From contig CADCIQ010000066.1 in the NCBI GenBank assembly GCA_902801425.1, positions 1 through 64,000 of the forward strand: a stretch of DNA of 64,000 bases. Direction: 5' to 3'. Position 1 is the stretch's first letter. Each line of letters opens with the position of its first letter. Positions 35,222-44,062 of this stretch are shown one piece after another. The position numbers and the translations under genes were made by a program. Under the pieces are notes generated by a model. It did not search any database. It was not told where the DNA came from and saw only the letters and a program-made list of their open reading frames with translations. The DNA is from an uncultured Bacteroidales bacterium (GTDB lineage Bacteria; Bacteroidota; Bacteroidia; Bacteroidales; Bacteroidaceae).

Positions 35222-36007
35222 TTATTTTTCATCTGCCTTCGCCTCATTCCAAAGAGCATCCATTTCCTCAAGAGTCATTTCGGTCATTGGCTTGCCGAGT
35301 TCCTTTGATTTCTGCTCAATATAGTTGAAGCGATGGGTGAATTTCAGATTTGTCTTTTCAAGGGCCGTATCAGGATTGAGGTGATACAATCTGGCAGCAT
35401 TTACGAGAGAGAAGAGGAAATCGCCAAGTTCTTCAAGAGAACGCTCCTTGTCCTCCTTACGAAGCTCAGCTTCCAGTTCTCCGAGTTCTTCATGCACCTT
35501 TGCCCATACATCCTCCTTCTTCTCCCAGTCGAAGCCCACGTTAGTAGCCTTGTCCTGAATGCGATAGGCTTTTATAAGGCTTGGCAAGGAACTCGGAACG
35601 CCCGAAAGAACAGTTTTGTTCCCGTCCTTCTCCTTCTGCTTAATCTGTTCCCAAACGGCACTCACATCATCACTCGTCTCTGCCTTTACCTCACCATAGA
35701 TGTGAGGGTGACGGAAGATGAGTTTGTCAGCTTCCTTGTTGCAGACATCGGCAATGTCAAACTCGCCCTTCTCCCTGCCTATGATAGAGTAGAAGATGAC
35801 ATGCTCAAGCACATCACCAAGTTCTTTCTGTATCTCTTTTGGCTCGTTCTGCATGATAGCATCACAAAGCTCGTATGCCTCCTCTATGGTGTGAGGGCGC
35901 AGGCTTTCGTTAGTCTGCTTACGATCCCAAGGACATTTCACGCGCAGATTGTCGAGAACGTCTATCAATCTGCCGAATGCCTCAAGTTTTTCTTCTCTTG
36001 TATGCAA
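35222..36007 (-). CDS. mazG: Nucleoside triphosphate pyrophosphohydrolase MazG
   Basis: All-alpha NTP pyrophosphohydrolase that clears non-canonical or excess NTPs. The 261 residues hold two MazG domains: the first has KCPWDRKQTNESLRPHTIEE and EELGD-like KELGDVLEHVIF (about 58-70); the second has VHEELGELEAELRKEDKERS and LEELGDFLFSLVNAARL (about 193-209), carrying the E-x-x-E and E-x-x-D metal ligands. Typical length. Confidence 0.94.
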   Translation of the reverse strand: MHTREEKLEAFGRLIDVLDNLRVKCPWDRKQTNESLRPHTIEEAYELCDAIMQNEPKEIQKELGDVLEHVIFYSIIGREKGEFDIADVCNKEADKLIFRHPHIYGEVKAETSDDVSAVWEQIKQKEKDGNKTVLSGVPSSLPSLIKAYRIQDKATNVGFDWEKKEDVWAKVHEELGELEAELRKEDKERSLEELGDFLFSLVNAARLYHLNPDTALEKTNLKFTHRFNYIEQKSKELGKPMTEMTLEEMDALWNEAKADEK

Positions 36008-36037
36008 TTTCTGTTTATTGTTTTAAGATTTTCATTG

Positions 36038-36095
36038 CAAAAGTAGAAAAATAATGTGAGATTCCAAAATTTTTGAGAAAAAATGTGTATCTTTG
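36038..36095. promoter_or_regulatory. Divergent promoters of mazG and valS
   Basis: For mazG (minus) TACTTTTG at 36038-36045 pairs with TTTG at 36065-36068, 19 nt away. For valS (plus) TATCTTTG lies at 36088-36095 with no clear -33. The two start regions overlap, so the polymerases may exclude each other. Confidence 0.62.
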
Positions 36096-36178
36096 CACCT
36101 TAATTATAAGGAACGTGCCTGTAAGGGCGCTTATCTTAGATAGAATTGATAAACAAAAATAAACAACATTCAAGATAA

Positions 36179-38834
36179 ATGGAATTAGCAAGTAAGTATG
36201 CCCCAAATGAAGTGGAGGCTCGATGGTACCAGTATTGGCTGGACAACAAACTATTCAGTAGCAAACACTGGTGTGCTTCACATGGGACACATGCTCAACA
36301 ATACTATTCAGGATATCCTTATCCGTAAGGCACGTCTTGACGGTAAGAATGCGTGTTGGGTGCCTGGCACAGACCATGCTTCTATCGCAACAGAGGCAAA
36401 GGTAGTGAACAAGCTCGCTCAGCAGGGTATCAAGAAACGTGATCTTACCCGCGAGGAATTCCTGACGCATGCCTGGGCATGGACAGAAGAGCACGGAGGC
36501 ATCATCCTTAAGCAGCTTCGCAAACTCGGTGCTTCTTGTGATTGGGATCGTACAGCATTCACTATGGACGAACCTCGTTCAGAGTCGGTCCTCAAGGTGT
36601 TCGTTGACCTCTATGAGAAGGGCTACATCTATCGTGGCCTTCGTATGGTGAACTGGGATCCAAAGGCTCAGACCGTACTTTCAACCGAGGAGGTTATCTA
36701 TCGTGAGGAGAAGTCAAAGCTCTATCACCTCAAATATTATGTAGCTGATGCAGAGGAGAACCCAGTTGTTCTCACAGGCGAGGAAGGTGAGGTATTCCAT
36801 AAGGATGATAAAGGCTACTATGCAGTAGTTGCTACTACCCGTCCTGAGACAATCATGGGCGATACCGCTATGTGTATCAATCCTAAGGACCCAAAGAACC
36901 ACTGGCTCCGTGGTCATAAGGTTATAGTTCCGTTGGTGAACCGTGTTATTCCTGTTATCGAGGACAGATATGTAGATATCGAGTTTGGTACTGGTTGTTT
37001 GAAAGTGACTCCTGCACATGACGTGAATGACTATAATCTCGGTAAGACACATAACCTTGAGATTATTGATATCTTCAACCCAGACGGAACTATCTCTGAG
37101 GCTGCTGGTATGTATGTCGGTCAGGATCGTATGGATGTCCGCAAGCAGATTGCCATCGACCTTGAGGCTGCTGGTCTTATGGATCACATTGAGGACTATG
37201 ACAATAAGGTGGGCTACTCTGAGCGTAATCAGGATACAGCCGTTGAGCCTCGTCTCTGTAAGCAATGGTTCCTTGCTATGAAGCACATGGCAGATATCGC
37301 CCTTCCACCAGTACTCTCTGGTGAGCTGAAATTCTATCCAAGCAAGTATGTTACAACATATAAGAACTGGCTTGAAAATATTCAGGACTGGTGTATCTCT
37401 CGTCAACTTTGGTGGGGACATCGTATTCCTGCATATTTCCTTCCTGAGACAGCCGATGGTGAGGAGCGCTTTGTAGTAGCTCTCACAGAGGAAGAGGCTC
37501 TGAAGAAGTCACAGGCTATTGATCCTTCTGTAACAGCAGCCGACCTCAAACGTGATGAGGACGCTCTTGATACATGGTTCTCTTCTTGGCTATGGCCAAT
37601 CTCTCTCTTTGACGGTATCAACAACCCTGGCAATGAGGAAATCAACTACTACTACCCAACATCTGACCTCGTAACTGGTCCGGACATCATCTTCTTCTGG
37701 GTTGCACGTATGATCATGGCTGGTTGTGAGTATCAGAAGCAGATACCTTTCAAGAACGTATATTTCACGGGTATCGTTCGTGACAAGCTCGGCCGTAAGA
37801 TGAGTAAGTCTCTCGGTAACTCTCCTGATCCATTGGATCTTATTGAGAGATATGGCGCTGACGGCGTTCGTATGGGTATGATGCTTTCTGCTCCTGCTGG
37901 AAATGACATTCTCTTCGACGAGTCTCTCTGTCAGCAGGGTATGGGCTTCTGTAACAAGATATGGAACGCTTTCCGTCTTGTTCAGGGTTGGGAAACATCC
38001 GATATTGAGCAGCCTGAGGCAAGTAAGATTGCTATCAAGTGGTTTGAGGCTAAGATGAAGACCGCATACGCAGAAATCAACGACCTCTATTCTAAGTATC
38101 GTCTCAACGAGGCTCTGATGACTGCATTCAAACTCTTCACCGATGAGTTCTCTGGCTGGTATCTTGAGATGATCAAGCCTGGCTATCAGAAGCCAATCGA
38201 CAAGCAGACATACGAGGCAACACTTCGTTTCTTCGACTATCTGATGCGTATCATCCATCCATTCATGCCATTCATCACAGAGGAAATCTGGCAGCACATA
38301 TACGATCGCAAGCCTGGCGAGAGCATCATGGTAAGCACCGTGAAGTTTGATGCCGTTACTGCTGAGGATGAGGCTATCATCGCAGGAATTGAGATAGTAA
38401 AGAATATCGTTGCAGGTGTTCGTACTGTTCGCAATCAGAAGAATATCGCTCCTAAGGAGGTTCTTTCTCTGAAGGCTGTAGGCAATAATGCTTATACTCA
38501 GTATGATAGCGTTGTGATCAAGATGGCAAACCTTGACGGTATTGAGGTTGTTGCGGATAAGAGTGCTGATGCAAGCGCATTCATGGTAGGTACTTCTGAG
38601 TATGCCGTTCCACTTGGCAACCTTATCGACGTTGCTGCTGAGATCGAGAAGCAGGAGGCACAGCTCAAGCATCTTGAGGGCTTCCTTGTTGGTGTTCGCA
38701 AGAAACTCAGCAACGAGCGTTTCGTTCAGAATGCCAAGCCTGAGGTTGTTGCCCTTGAGCGTAAGAAGGAACAGGATTCTCTCGAAAAAATAGCTGCTCT
38801 GAAGGCTTCTCTGGAGGAGTTGAGGAAGAAGTAA
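36179..38834 (+). pseudogene. valS: Valyl-tRNA synthetase, frameshifted near the N-terminus
   Basis: Class I synthetase that charges tRNA-Val. From ATG 36179 the frame reads [20 protein letters not shown] then LDNKLFSSK, a normal start. At about 36266 it changes frame into [13 protein letters not shown] and continues open to 38834. The family stretch of roughly 16 residues between FSSK and TGVLHMGH (the PPPN region) is missing, a deletion of 3n+2 bases. Downstream all is intact: [10 protein letters not shown], the editing domain, the KMSKS motif ([14 protein letters not shown], about 530) and the C-terminal coiled coil. As valS is essential, an assembly fault or a second copy is likely. Confidence 0.85.
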
Positions 38835-38839
38835 AGAAA

Positions 38840-39034
38840 CGGTCTCTCCACCCGTCCTCCCCCGTAGGGAGGAAGCCGGAGAGCCCAATTTCAATTAACA
38901 ATTAATAATTAACATGCCTTTTGCGATAATACAATCGAACATCCTTCCTTTTGGGAAGGCTTGGTTAGGCCTATAATTTACATGCCTTTTGCCTTCCGGC
39001 TCCCTCCCTACGGGGGAGGGCGGGGGGAGAGGCC
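38840..39034. repeat. REP-like GC-rich inverted repeat, TCTCCACCC type
   Basis: A perfect 17-bp inverted repeat, CCTCCCCCGTAGGGAGG (38856-38872 with 39003-39019), with flanking CCGGA/TCCGG. It encloses a partial copy of the 31.9-kb element (CTTTTGGGAAGGCTTGGTTAGG region, 38948-38970). It lies between valS and the next start. Confidence 0.8.
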
Positions 39035-39042
39035 GCTTATCT

Positions 39043-39663
39043 ATGGAATCAATATATCAGTCTCGTGGTTATGTTGCATGTCTGAAACAAGGTTTTACCT
39101 TCGTTTTGGCAAATCCGTTGAAGATGCTTAAGGTGATGTGGATATGGATTCTTGCATCATCAGTATGCGATGTGGCATTATATGGAACAGCCAAAGGCAT
39201 GTTGGTAGGTATGCTGAATGGTGAGGTGAACACCACCATTTGGACAGGACTTATTTTCATTGGAGTATTGCTGTTCCTTTTTCTTCTGTCAATATTTGTC
39301 TTGATGTATTTCTGCAGATATATGATAAGGCGTGAAGAGAAGAAATATAAGGTGAAGAAAGGAAAGCTGATACGTCGTAATTTCTGGTCCTTACTTGGCA
39401 TAATGCTAATGGCTGGTTTCCTCAGCTCATTGTTGAGCATAATTCCTTATATGCCGCTTGAAATATCCAATATGGCATATACCAATTACATAGCATCAGA
39501 TATGCTCTATAATGATTCTGTAGCCATACCAACATCTGGTTATGTCGCAATATTTGTTCTTAGTGTTGCTGCTATTGCTGTCGTAGAGTTCATCAGCCTT
39601 GTGGTTCCTGCATCGCTGATGTATAAATATGGCTCAATTGTTTATAATGAGAATGAGAAATAG
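39043..39663 (+). CDS. Integral membrane protein of unknown function
   Basis: A 206-residue protein starting MESIYQSRGYVACLKQGFTF. About four to five hydrophobic segments are visible: MLKVMWIWILASSVCDVALY (about 24-43), WTGLIFIGVLLFLFLLSIFV, FWSLLGIMLMAGFLSSLLSI and a last one, YVAIFVLSVAAIAVVEFISL. Between the second and third is a very basic loop (MIRREEKKYKVKKGKLIRR). I chose the ATG at 39043 because the upstream frame runs through the GC-rich repeat. No family recognised. Confidence 0.65.
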   Translation: MESIYQSRGYVACLKQGFTFVLANPLKMLKVMWIWILASSVCDVALYGTAKGMLVGMLNGEVNTTIWTGLIFIGVLLFLFLLSIFVLMYFCRYMIRREEKKYKVKKGKLIRRNFWSLLGIMLMAGFLSSLLSIIPYMPLEISNMAYTNYIASDMLYNDSVAIPTSGYVAIFVLSVAAIAVVEFISLVVPASLMYKYGSIVYNENEK

Positions 39664-39671
39664 ATAACCAG

Positions 39672-39811
39672 CGGCCCCTCACCCGTCACTACGTGTCCCC
39701 CTCTCCCCAAGGGGCGAGGGGGAAGTTAGTAGTAATCCCTTATAAGCGATAAAATGTAACTTATTCCTCGCCCCTTGGGGAGAGGATGCACGTAGGGCAG
39801 GTGAGGGGCCG
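39672..39811. repeat. REP-like inverted repeat, CGGCCCCTCACC type, copy 1
   Basis: Outer arms CGGCCCCTCAC (39672-39682) with complement (39801-39811); inner perfect 19-bp arms CTCTCCCCAAGGGGCGAGG (39701-39719 with 39766-39784). A second copy lies at 56031-56197. Confidence 0.88.
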
Positions 39812-39838
39812 TGACTGGCTGTAATCCTTTATTTTTTT

Positions 39839-40915
39839 ATGAAACGCTTACTTTTCATAGATCGTGACGGCACGATCATAAAAGAACCTGCTGATGAGCA
39901 GATTGACTCTTTCGAGAAACTGGAGTTTGTTGAGGGAGCTATAACCAACCTTTCATTCATCCGTAAGAAACTAGATTTCGAGTTTGTTATGGTTAGTAAT
40001 CAGGACGGACTTGGCACTGCCTCTTTCCCTGAGGATACCTTCTGGCCTGTTCATAACTTTATCCTCAAAACCCTTCATGGCGAGGGCATAGATTTTGACG
40101 ATATGCTTATCGACCGCCATTTCCCAGAGGATAACCATCCTGACCGCAAGCCGGGAACTGGTATGCTCAAGAAATATATAGAGATCAAGGAGGAGTACGA
40201 CCTTGCGAACTCATACGTAATAGGTGATCGTGAGAGTGATGCCCAGTTGGCTAAGAACCTCGGTTGTAAGTTCCTCAAGATTACTGCCGGCGATTCCTCT
40301 TCTTGGGAGGCTGCAGCTGAGATGCTGTTTGCTGGAGAACGTACTGCCGAGATTACCCGTACTACCCACGAGACGGATATTACCGTGCGCCTGAACCTTG
40401 ACGGTACTGGAATGTGCGACATTCAGACAGGTCTCGGTTTCTTCGACCACATGCTTGAGCAGATAGGCAAGCATGGTATGATAGACCTGTATGTGCGTTG
40501 TAATGGCGACTTGCACGTTGACGAGCATCATAGCATAGAGGACACAGGTATCGTACTTGGCGAGTGCCTGCTGAAGGCTCTTGGCGATAAGCGAGGCATA
40601 GAGCGTTACGGATATACCCTTCCTATGGATGACTGTCTCTGTCAGGTGGCACTCGATTTCGGAGGTCGCCCTTGGCTGATATGGGATGCAGAGTTCCACA
40701 GGGAGAAGATTGGCGAGATGCCTACTGAGATGTTCTTCCATTTCTTCAAGAGCGTGAGCGATGCTGCTAAGATGAACCTTAACATCAAAGCTGAGGGTGA
40801 CAACGAGCACCACAAGATTGAGGGAATCTTCAAGGCTTTCGCCCGTAGCATCAAGATGGCTGTAAAGCGCGACATATACCACTATCAGCTCCCAAGCTCA
40901 AAGGGAATGCTTTAG
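39839..40915 (+). CDS. hisB: Bifunctional histidinol-phosphatase / imidazoleglycerol-phosphate dehydratase
   Basis: Catalyses two steps of histidine synthesis. The N-terminal HAD phosphatase (1-165) has LFIDRDGTI (about 5-13), VSNQDGLG and [12 protein letters not shown]. The C-terminal dehydratase (about 168-358) has [20 protein letters not shown], the metal-binding [15 protein letters not shown] and [23 protein letters not shown] [18 protein letters not shown]. Full length at 358. It stands without hisG, hisD or hisC, which usually adjoin it in Bacteroidales. Confidence 0.94.
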   Translation: MKRLLFIDRDGTIIKEPADEQIDSFEKLEFVEGAITNLSFIRKKLDFEFVMVSNQDGLGTASFPEDTFWPVHNFILKTLHGEGIDFDDMLIDRHFPEDNHPDRKPGTGMLKKYIEIKEEYDLANSYVIGDRESDAQLAKNLGCKFLKITAGDSSSWEAAAEMLFAGERTAEITRTTHETDITVRLNLDGTGMCDIQTGLGFFDHMLEQIGKHGMIDLYVRCNGDLHVDEHHSIEDTGIVLGECLLKALGDKRGIERYGYTLPMDDCLCQVALDFGGRPWLIWDAEFHREKIGEMPTEMFFHFFKSVSDAAKMNLNIKAEGDNEHHKIEGIFKAFARSIKMAVKRDIYHYQLPSSKGML

Positions 40916-40920
40916 GATAG

Positions 40921-41030
40921 ATTAAGGTGTAAAGTGTAATGTGTAAAGTGTAATGTGTAAAGAGTAAAGTATAAAGTAGATAGTATAAAGTAAAAGAGTG
41001 TGAAGTTCATTTTGAATTTCACACTCTTTG
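40921..41030 (+). repeat. GTGTAAAGTGTAAT word repeats and hairpin after hisB
   Basis: Repeats of GTGTAAAGTGTAAT and AGTATAAAGTA (40926-40990) lead into a 12-bp perfect stem, AAAGAGTGTGAA (40993-41004 with 41018-41029), a possible terminator with weak T tail. Confidence 0.65.
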
Positions 41031-41077
41031 TTTATGGTTAACTTGAATTCTATGAATTGTCTATATGGCAAACTGCA

Positions 41078-41368
41078 AGTTGTTTTTAACTGACAATAAT
41101 TTTTCGCAAAGCTCAACAAGCTTCGTAAGTTACCAATCTTACCAATCTTAATCCAATAAGAAACTGGGCTTGTGCCCTGATGTAGAGAGTAAATTATTCG
41201 CTATGGCTCATCAAGCTAAAGCAAGTTCTAAGTAAATTAAACCAGTAAATTAATTTACTGACAAAATTTATTGCTCATTTACTTTCCCAATAATATCTTC
41301 GCGTAAGCGAGCCTTTCTCTTGGTAAAAGATTAGTAAGATTGGTAATTATTGTCAGTTAAAAAACAGC
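41078..41368. repeat. TGACAATAATT-family inverted-repeat element, copy 2
   Basis: Near-perfect 19-20-bp arms (TTTTTAACTGACAATAAT at 41083-41100, complement at 41346-41364) flank a region with CTTACCAATCTTACCAATC, stretches of AGTAAATTAATTTACT and a mirrored AGATTAGTAAGATTGG. Relatives are at 6105-6310 and 43138-43207. No gene is seen in 40916-41900. Confidence 0.72.
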
Positions 41369-41418
41369 TTACTGTTTGTCCTCGTAATTCGTCGCGTTAA
41401 TTTACTTTATACCTCCCC

Positions 41419-41559
41419 GCGGTCATTTGGTCATTTGTCATTTGGTCAAAATGATTTCAGAGTTGTCAAAATCCTCCACTATATATAAATATTTAATATT
41501 TATATATAGTGAGCAAATGACACATTCCGAAAATGAAAATGACCATTTTGACCTTGACC
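41419..41559. repeat. Palindromic GGTCA-arm element, copy F
   Basis: Inverted copy of 235-376 (one single-base indel in about 141 bp). The perfect palindrome lies at 41477-41511 and the GGTCAAAATG arms at 41444-41453 and 41544-41553. Confidence 0.9.
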
Positions 41560-41648
41560 ATCTTGACCACATTTTGACAATGTGTCCTGCAGAATAGTTA
41601 ACGGGCTGAAATCTCAGCCGGTTGAATATCAAGACCAATTGTTATAGG

Positions 41649-41784
41649 TCCGTTCCACCTCCGTTTCACCTCCGTTTCCAGTCCGTTACAGGTCCGTTCT
41701 AAGTCCGTTGTAATACCGTTCCAAAGCCGTTGCAAGTCCGTTTCATAGAATAGACGAGAAATGGGCGTTACATGGGATTCGCAA
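41649..41784 (+). repeat. 11-nt periodic array, locus F
   Basis: Nine units at exact 11-nt spacing from 41649: TCCGTTCCACC, TCCGTTTCACC, TCCGTTTCCAG, TCCGTTACAGG, TCCGTTCTAAG, TCCGTTGTAAT, ACCGTTCCAAA, GCCGTTGCAAG and a last TCCGTTTCATA. After a short centre come GGGCGTTACAT and GGGATTCGCAA (41763-41784). Confidence 0.92.
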
Positions 41785-41813
41785 GAAAAAATGACGAGAA
41801 AAAAGGTAGAATA

Positions 41814-41845
41814 TTTGTATCTTAAAATCTTTTTTCATACCTTTG
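41814..41845 (+). promoter_or_regulatory. -33/-7 promoter of the TlpA-like gene
   Basis: TTTG (41814-41817) and TACCTTTG (41838-41845) are 20 nt apart, 55 nt before the start codon. Confidence 0.78.
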
Positions 41846-41900
41846 TACTCATATTGATAGAATTTGTGTAAAACCAAACTAAAACGTTAGGAATTTTATT

Positions 41901-43130
41901 ATGACTAAATTTTTTATTCTACCTATGTTGCTACTCGCAACTATTAGTTCTCATGCTCAATATCGTAGAACGCAAATGCAAATGCCTGTGGCTGATAAGA
42001 CGAAGGAAATCCCGATGAAACCTATTGTTGTGGAAGGTGAGCTTGCTGGTGTGCCTGATGGAACTCCTGTTCAATTTGCTTTTCGAGTAAAAAGAACGAG
42101 GGCGTGGGATACTGCCAATAATACATTGGTTGATACTCTTAGAAATGGAAAATTCCATATTGAAAAGAAATTCATTTATAAGGATTTTGATGAAAATGAT
42201 GATAATATGGAATATATGATAAATGTAGAAGGGAAAGCCCTTTTTGTTTATGCCTATCCTGGCGCAAAGGTAAAGGTTACAGGTAATCCAAGCACAAGGC
42301 AGGATGTAATTACTTGGAAAGCTGAGAGTGATCATCCTTTGCAGAAGGAGTTCTACGAATATCGTGCTTACGAACAAGAAAAGTTAGCACCTATTAGAAA
42401 GAAAATTCAGGAGGCATACGAGGCTGACGATGTTGATGAGGCTCTGGTACAGAAACTGGGAAGACAAAGAGATTCTATCAATGTTGTTTCTATGCTTGAC
42501 TTTATGAAGAATAAGGAGTGCAATTCTGTCTTTGCTATGTATCTCAGTTCTATTTCAAATAAGGCTATGAGGCTTGGCAATAAGCAACTGAAGGATAGGA
42601 TTCTCAATCTTTTCTTGACAAAGGTGCCTGTTGATTATGATGGCCAGAATGCAGTTGAGGCTAAAGGCTTTCTTTCGTCTGGTGAGCAACTGAAAATAGG
42701 TGCTCAGAGTAAGGATTTCACGCTTTACGATCGTAAGGGCAAGGAACATAGGATTTCGGAGTTTAAGGGAAAATATACAATATTAGAGTTTACCTCTAAG
42801 TTCTGTGGCCCTTGTTTGGCTATGCTACCAGAGCTTGAGGGACTTTACAAGCGCAATAATGACAGAATGGAACTTGTTGCCATTTCTGTAGATCCTGAAA
42901 GCATTTGGATGAAAGAAGATAATAAATTAAGCTATCATGATTGGAACGACCATAAATGTGCGGTTGATCTTGCGAATGTATATGGAGCAAAGGGTACTCC
43001 ATGCTTTGTAATCATAGATCCAGAGGGTAAGGTTCTTGATGTTTCGCATGGTGCAGGTGCTTTCTACAAGGCTTTTGTGAAGTGTATTCCAGATGCAGAG
43101 ATAGAGAAAATGCTTTGTAATAATAAATAA
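41901..43130 (+). CDS. TlpA-like thioredoxin-fold protein with DUF4369 domain
   Basis: A 409-residue exported thiol-disulfide protein. A signal peptide (about 1-19, SSHAQ) is followed by a DUF4369-like beta domain (about 38-130: IVVEGELAGVPDGTPVQFAF) and a helical linker. The C-terminal TlpA/AhpC domain (about 270-409) has the redox motif KFCGPCLAM (about 298-306), VAISVDPE and GTPCFVIIDPEGKV with the cis-Pro. It probably keeps envelope proteins reduced. Bacteroidetes often have many such paralogues. Confidence 0.9.
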   Translation: MTKFFILPMLLLATISSHAQYRRTQMQMPVADKTKEIPMKPIVVEGELAGVPDGTPVQFAFRVKRTRAWDTANNTLVDTLRNGKFHIEKKFIYKDFDENDDNMEYMINVEGKALFVYAYPGAKVKVTGNPSTRQDVITWKAESDHPLQKEFYEYRAYEQEKLAPIRKKIQEAYEADDVDEALVQKLGRQRDSINVVSMLDFMKNKECNSVFAMYLSSISNKAMRLGNKQLKDRILNLFLTKVPVDYDGQNAVEAKGFLSSGEQLKIGAQSKDFTLYDRKGKEHRISEFKGKYTILEFTSKFCGPCLAMLPELEGLYKRNNDRMELVAISVDPESIWMKEDNKLSYHDWNDHKCAVDLANVYGAKGTPCFVIIDPEGKVLDVSHGAGAFYKAFVKCIPDAEIEKMLCNNK

Positions 43131-43137
43131 CGTAAGT

Positions 43138-43207
43138 TTTGAACTGACAATAATTATTCGCAAGCTCATCAAGCTACGCAAGTTTCCAATCTTACCAATC
43201 TTTTTCC
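43138..43207. repeat. TGACAATAATT-family fragment, copy 3
   Basis: GAACTGACAATAATTATTCG followed by AAGCTCATCAAGCTACGCAAG and CTTACCAATCTT matches the left end of the 41078-41368 element. Only one side is present. Confidence 0.6.
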
Positions 43208-43218
43208 ATAAATATAAA

Positions 43219-43250
43219 AATGCCGCTCAGGATTCTTCCTAAGCGGCATT
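43219..43250 (-). terminator. Terminator of the orphan gdhA tail
   Basis: A 13-14-bp stem (AATGCCGCTCAGGA with TCCTAAGCGGCATT, one mismatch) has a T-rich tail only on the minus strand, as does the hairpin after the resident gdhA (46447-46478). Confidence 0.7.
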
Positions 43251-43272
43251 GAGTTTATATTGGGATTGTTGA

Positions 43273-43429
43273 TTAAACGATACCCTGAGCCATCATAGCC
43301 TTAGCTACCTTCATGAAGCCAGCTACGTTAGCACCCTTTACATAGTTGATGTAACCGTTAGCCTCTGTATTGTCAACTTCCTCAGATGTCCAACGGAGAC
43401 GCTCTGAGTTCTGTGACATCTCAAGACCA
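43273..43429 (-). pseudogene. Orphan 3' end of glutamate dehydrogenase
   Basis: On the minus strand the stretch encodes, in frame, EMSQNSERLRWTSEEVDNTE, then ANGYINYVKGANVAGFMKVA and KAMMAQGIV, stop. It matches the end of gdhA at 46502-46660 with one substitution, but keeps five bases that the resident gene lacks. Upstream it ends exactly at TCAAGACCA, where the 11-nt array context begins. The UTR and terminator behind it are diverged from those of gdhA. It is most simply the rest of a tandem gdhA paralogue. Confidence 0.85.
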
Positions 43430-43440
43430 ATTGTTATAGG

Positions 43441-43550
43441 TCCGTTCCACCTCCGTTACAGGTCCGTTCTAAGTCCGTTGTAAATCCGTTGCAAGTCCCA
43501 TTTCCCTCCCTTCTCTGAAAGGGCGGTAGAGTGGAGCTATAGTGAAGGCG
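43441..43550 (+). repeat. 11-nt periodic array, locus G
   Basis: Units at 11-nt spacing: TCCGTTCCACC, TCCGTTACAGG, TCCGTTCTAAG, TCCGTTGTAAA, TCCGTTGCAAG, TCCCATTTCCC, TCCCTTCTCTG and three weaker ones to TAGTGAAGGCG. The order copies locus F with whole units missing. Confidence 0.9.
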
Positions 43551-43609
43551 TGACAAATGCTTTTTTTACGGTGTCTGGATTAGAAGTGCATTTTTTCGCG
43601 AGAGTTTTT

Positions 43610-43800
43610 GTAGGGGGGGGGGACACTTTTACCTCTTTTTGTGTATAACACGTTGATAATCAATAGAAAATAACGAGTGTACCTCCCCCATCTAAGAAGA
43701 ATAATTGCTTTTGGGGGAGGGGGGGAGGTGCACTTCGCCTAACATATTGATAATCAGAGGGGAATGCATAAAATACGCAAAAAGTGTACCCCCCTCTTTA
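43610..43800. repeat. GTGTACCCCC-arm element, locus G
   Basis: G-rich and C-rich arms alternate: a run of G before ACACTTTTACC, GTGTACCTCCCCC, GGGGGAGGTGCACTT, and AAGTGTACCCCCCTC at the right. Between them stand two cores, AACACGTTGATAATCAATAG and AACATATTGATAATCAGAGG, the first shared with locus E. Confidence 0.75.
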
Positions 43801-43909
43801 AACTCTTTGGTGTTTTTTTATTTTGTCTATCGAAATGACATTACAAAAGAAGCACCCTTCAGGTGTGAGGATGTTCCTTGAGTATTTAGATGTTGTTTCC
43901 TTTTGTAAA

Positions 43910-44062
43910 TCACTTTACAACCACTACTTTCTTTCCGTTCCTGATATAAAGACCTGATTTGAGCACAGAGTTTGTTATCTTTCTGCCGTTGAGGTCATAG
44001 GCATGTGATGCTTTTTTTTCTTTTTGTGTTATACAAGCAATTCCCATAATCTCACCTTCATC
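43910..44062 (-). pseudogene. Detached C-terminal sorting-like domain
   Basis: In a frame different from the SGNH gene upstream, the minus strand reads NDEGEIMGIACITQKEKKAS, then HAYDLNGRKITNSVLKSGLY and IRNGKKVVVK, stop. YDLNGRK...GLYIRNGKKVVVK is the usual C-terminal pattern of exported Prevotella/Bacteroidales proteins. It directly follows the SGNH stop, so it was probably that protein's tail before a frameshift. Confidence 0.65.

Noticed and set aside
37590..38894. 434-codon antisense frame inside valS
   Set aside because: Shadow of the valS frame; the protein lacks recognisable motifs.
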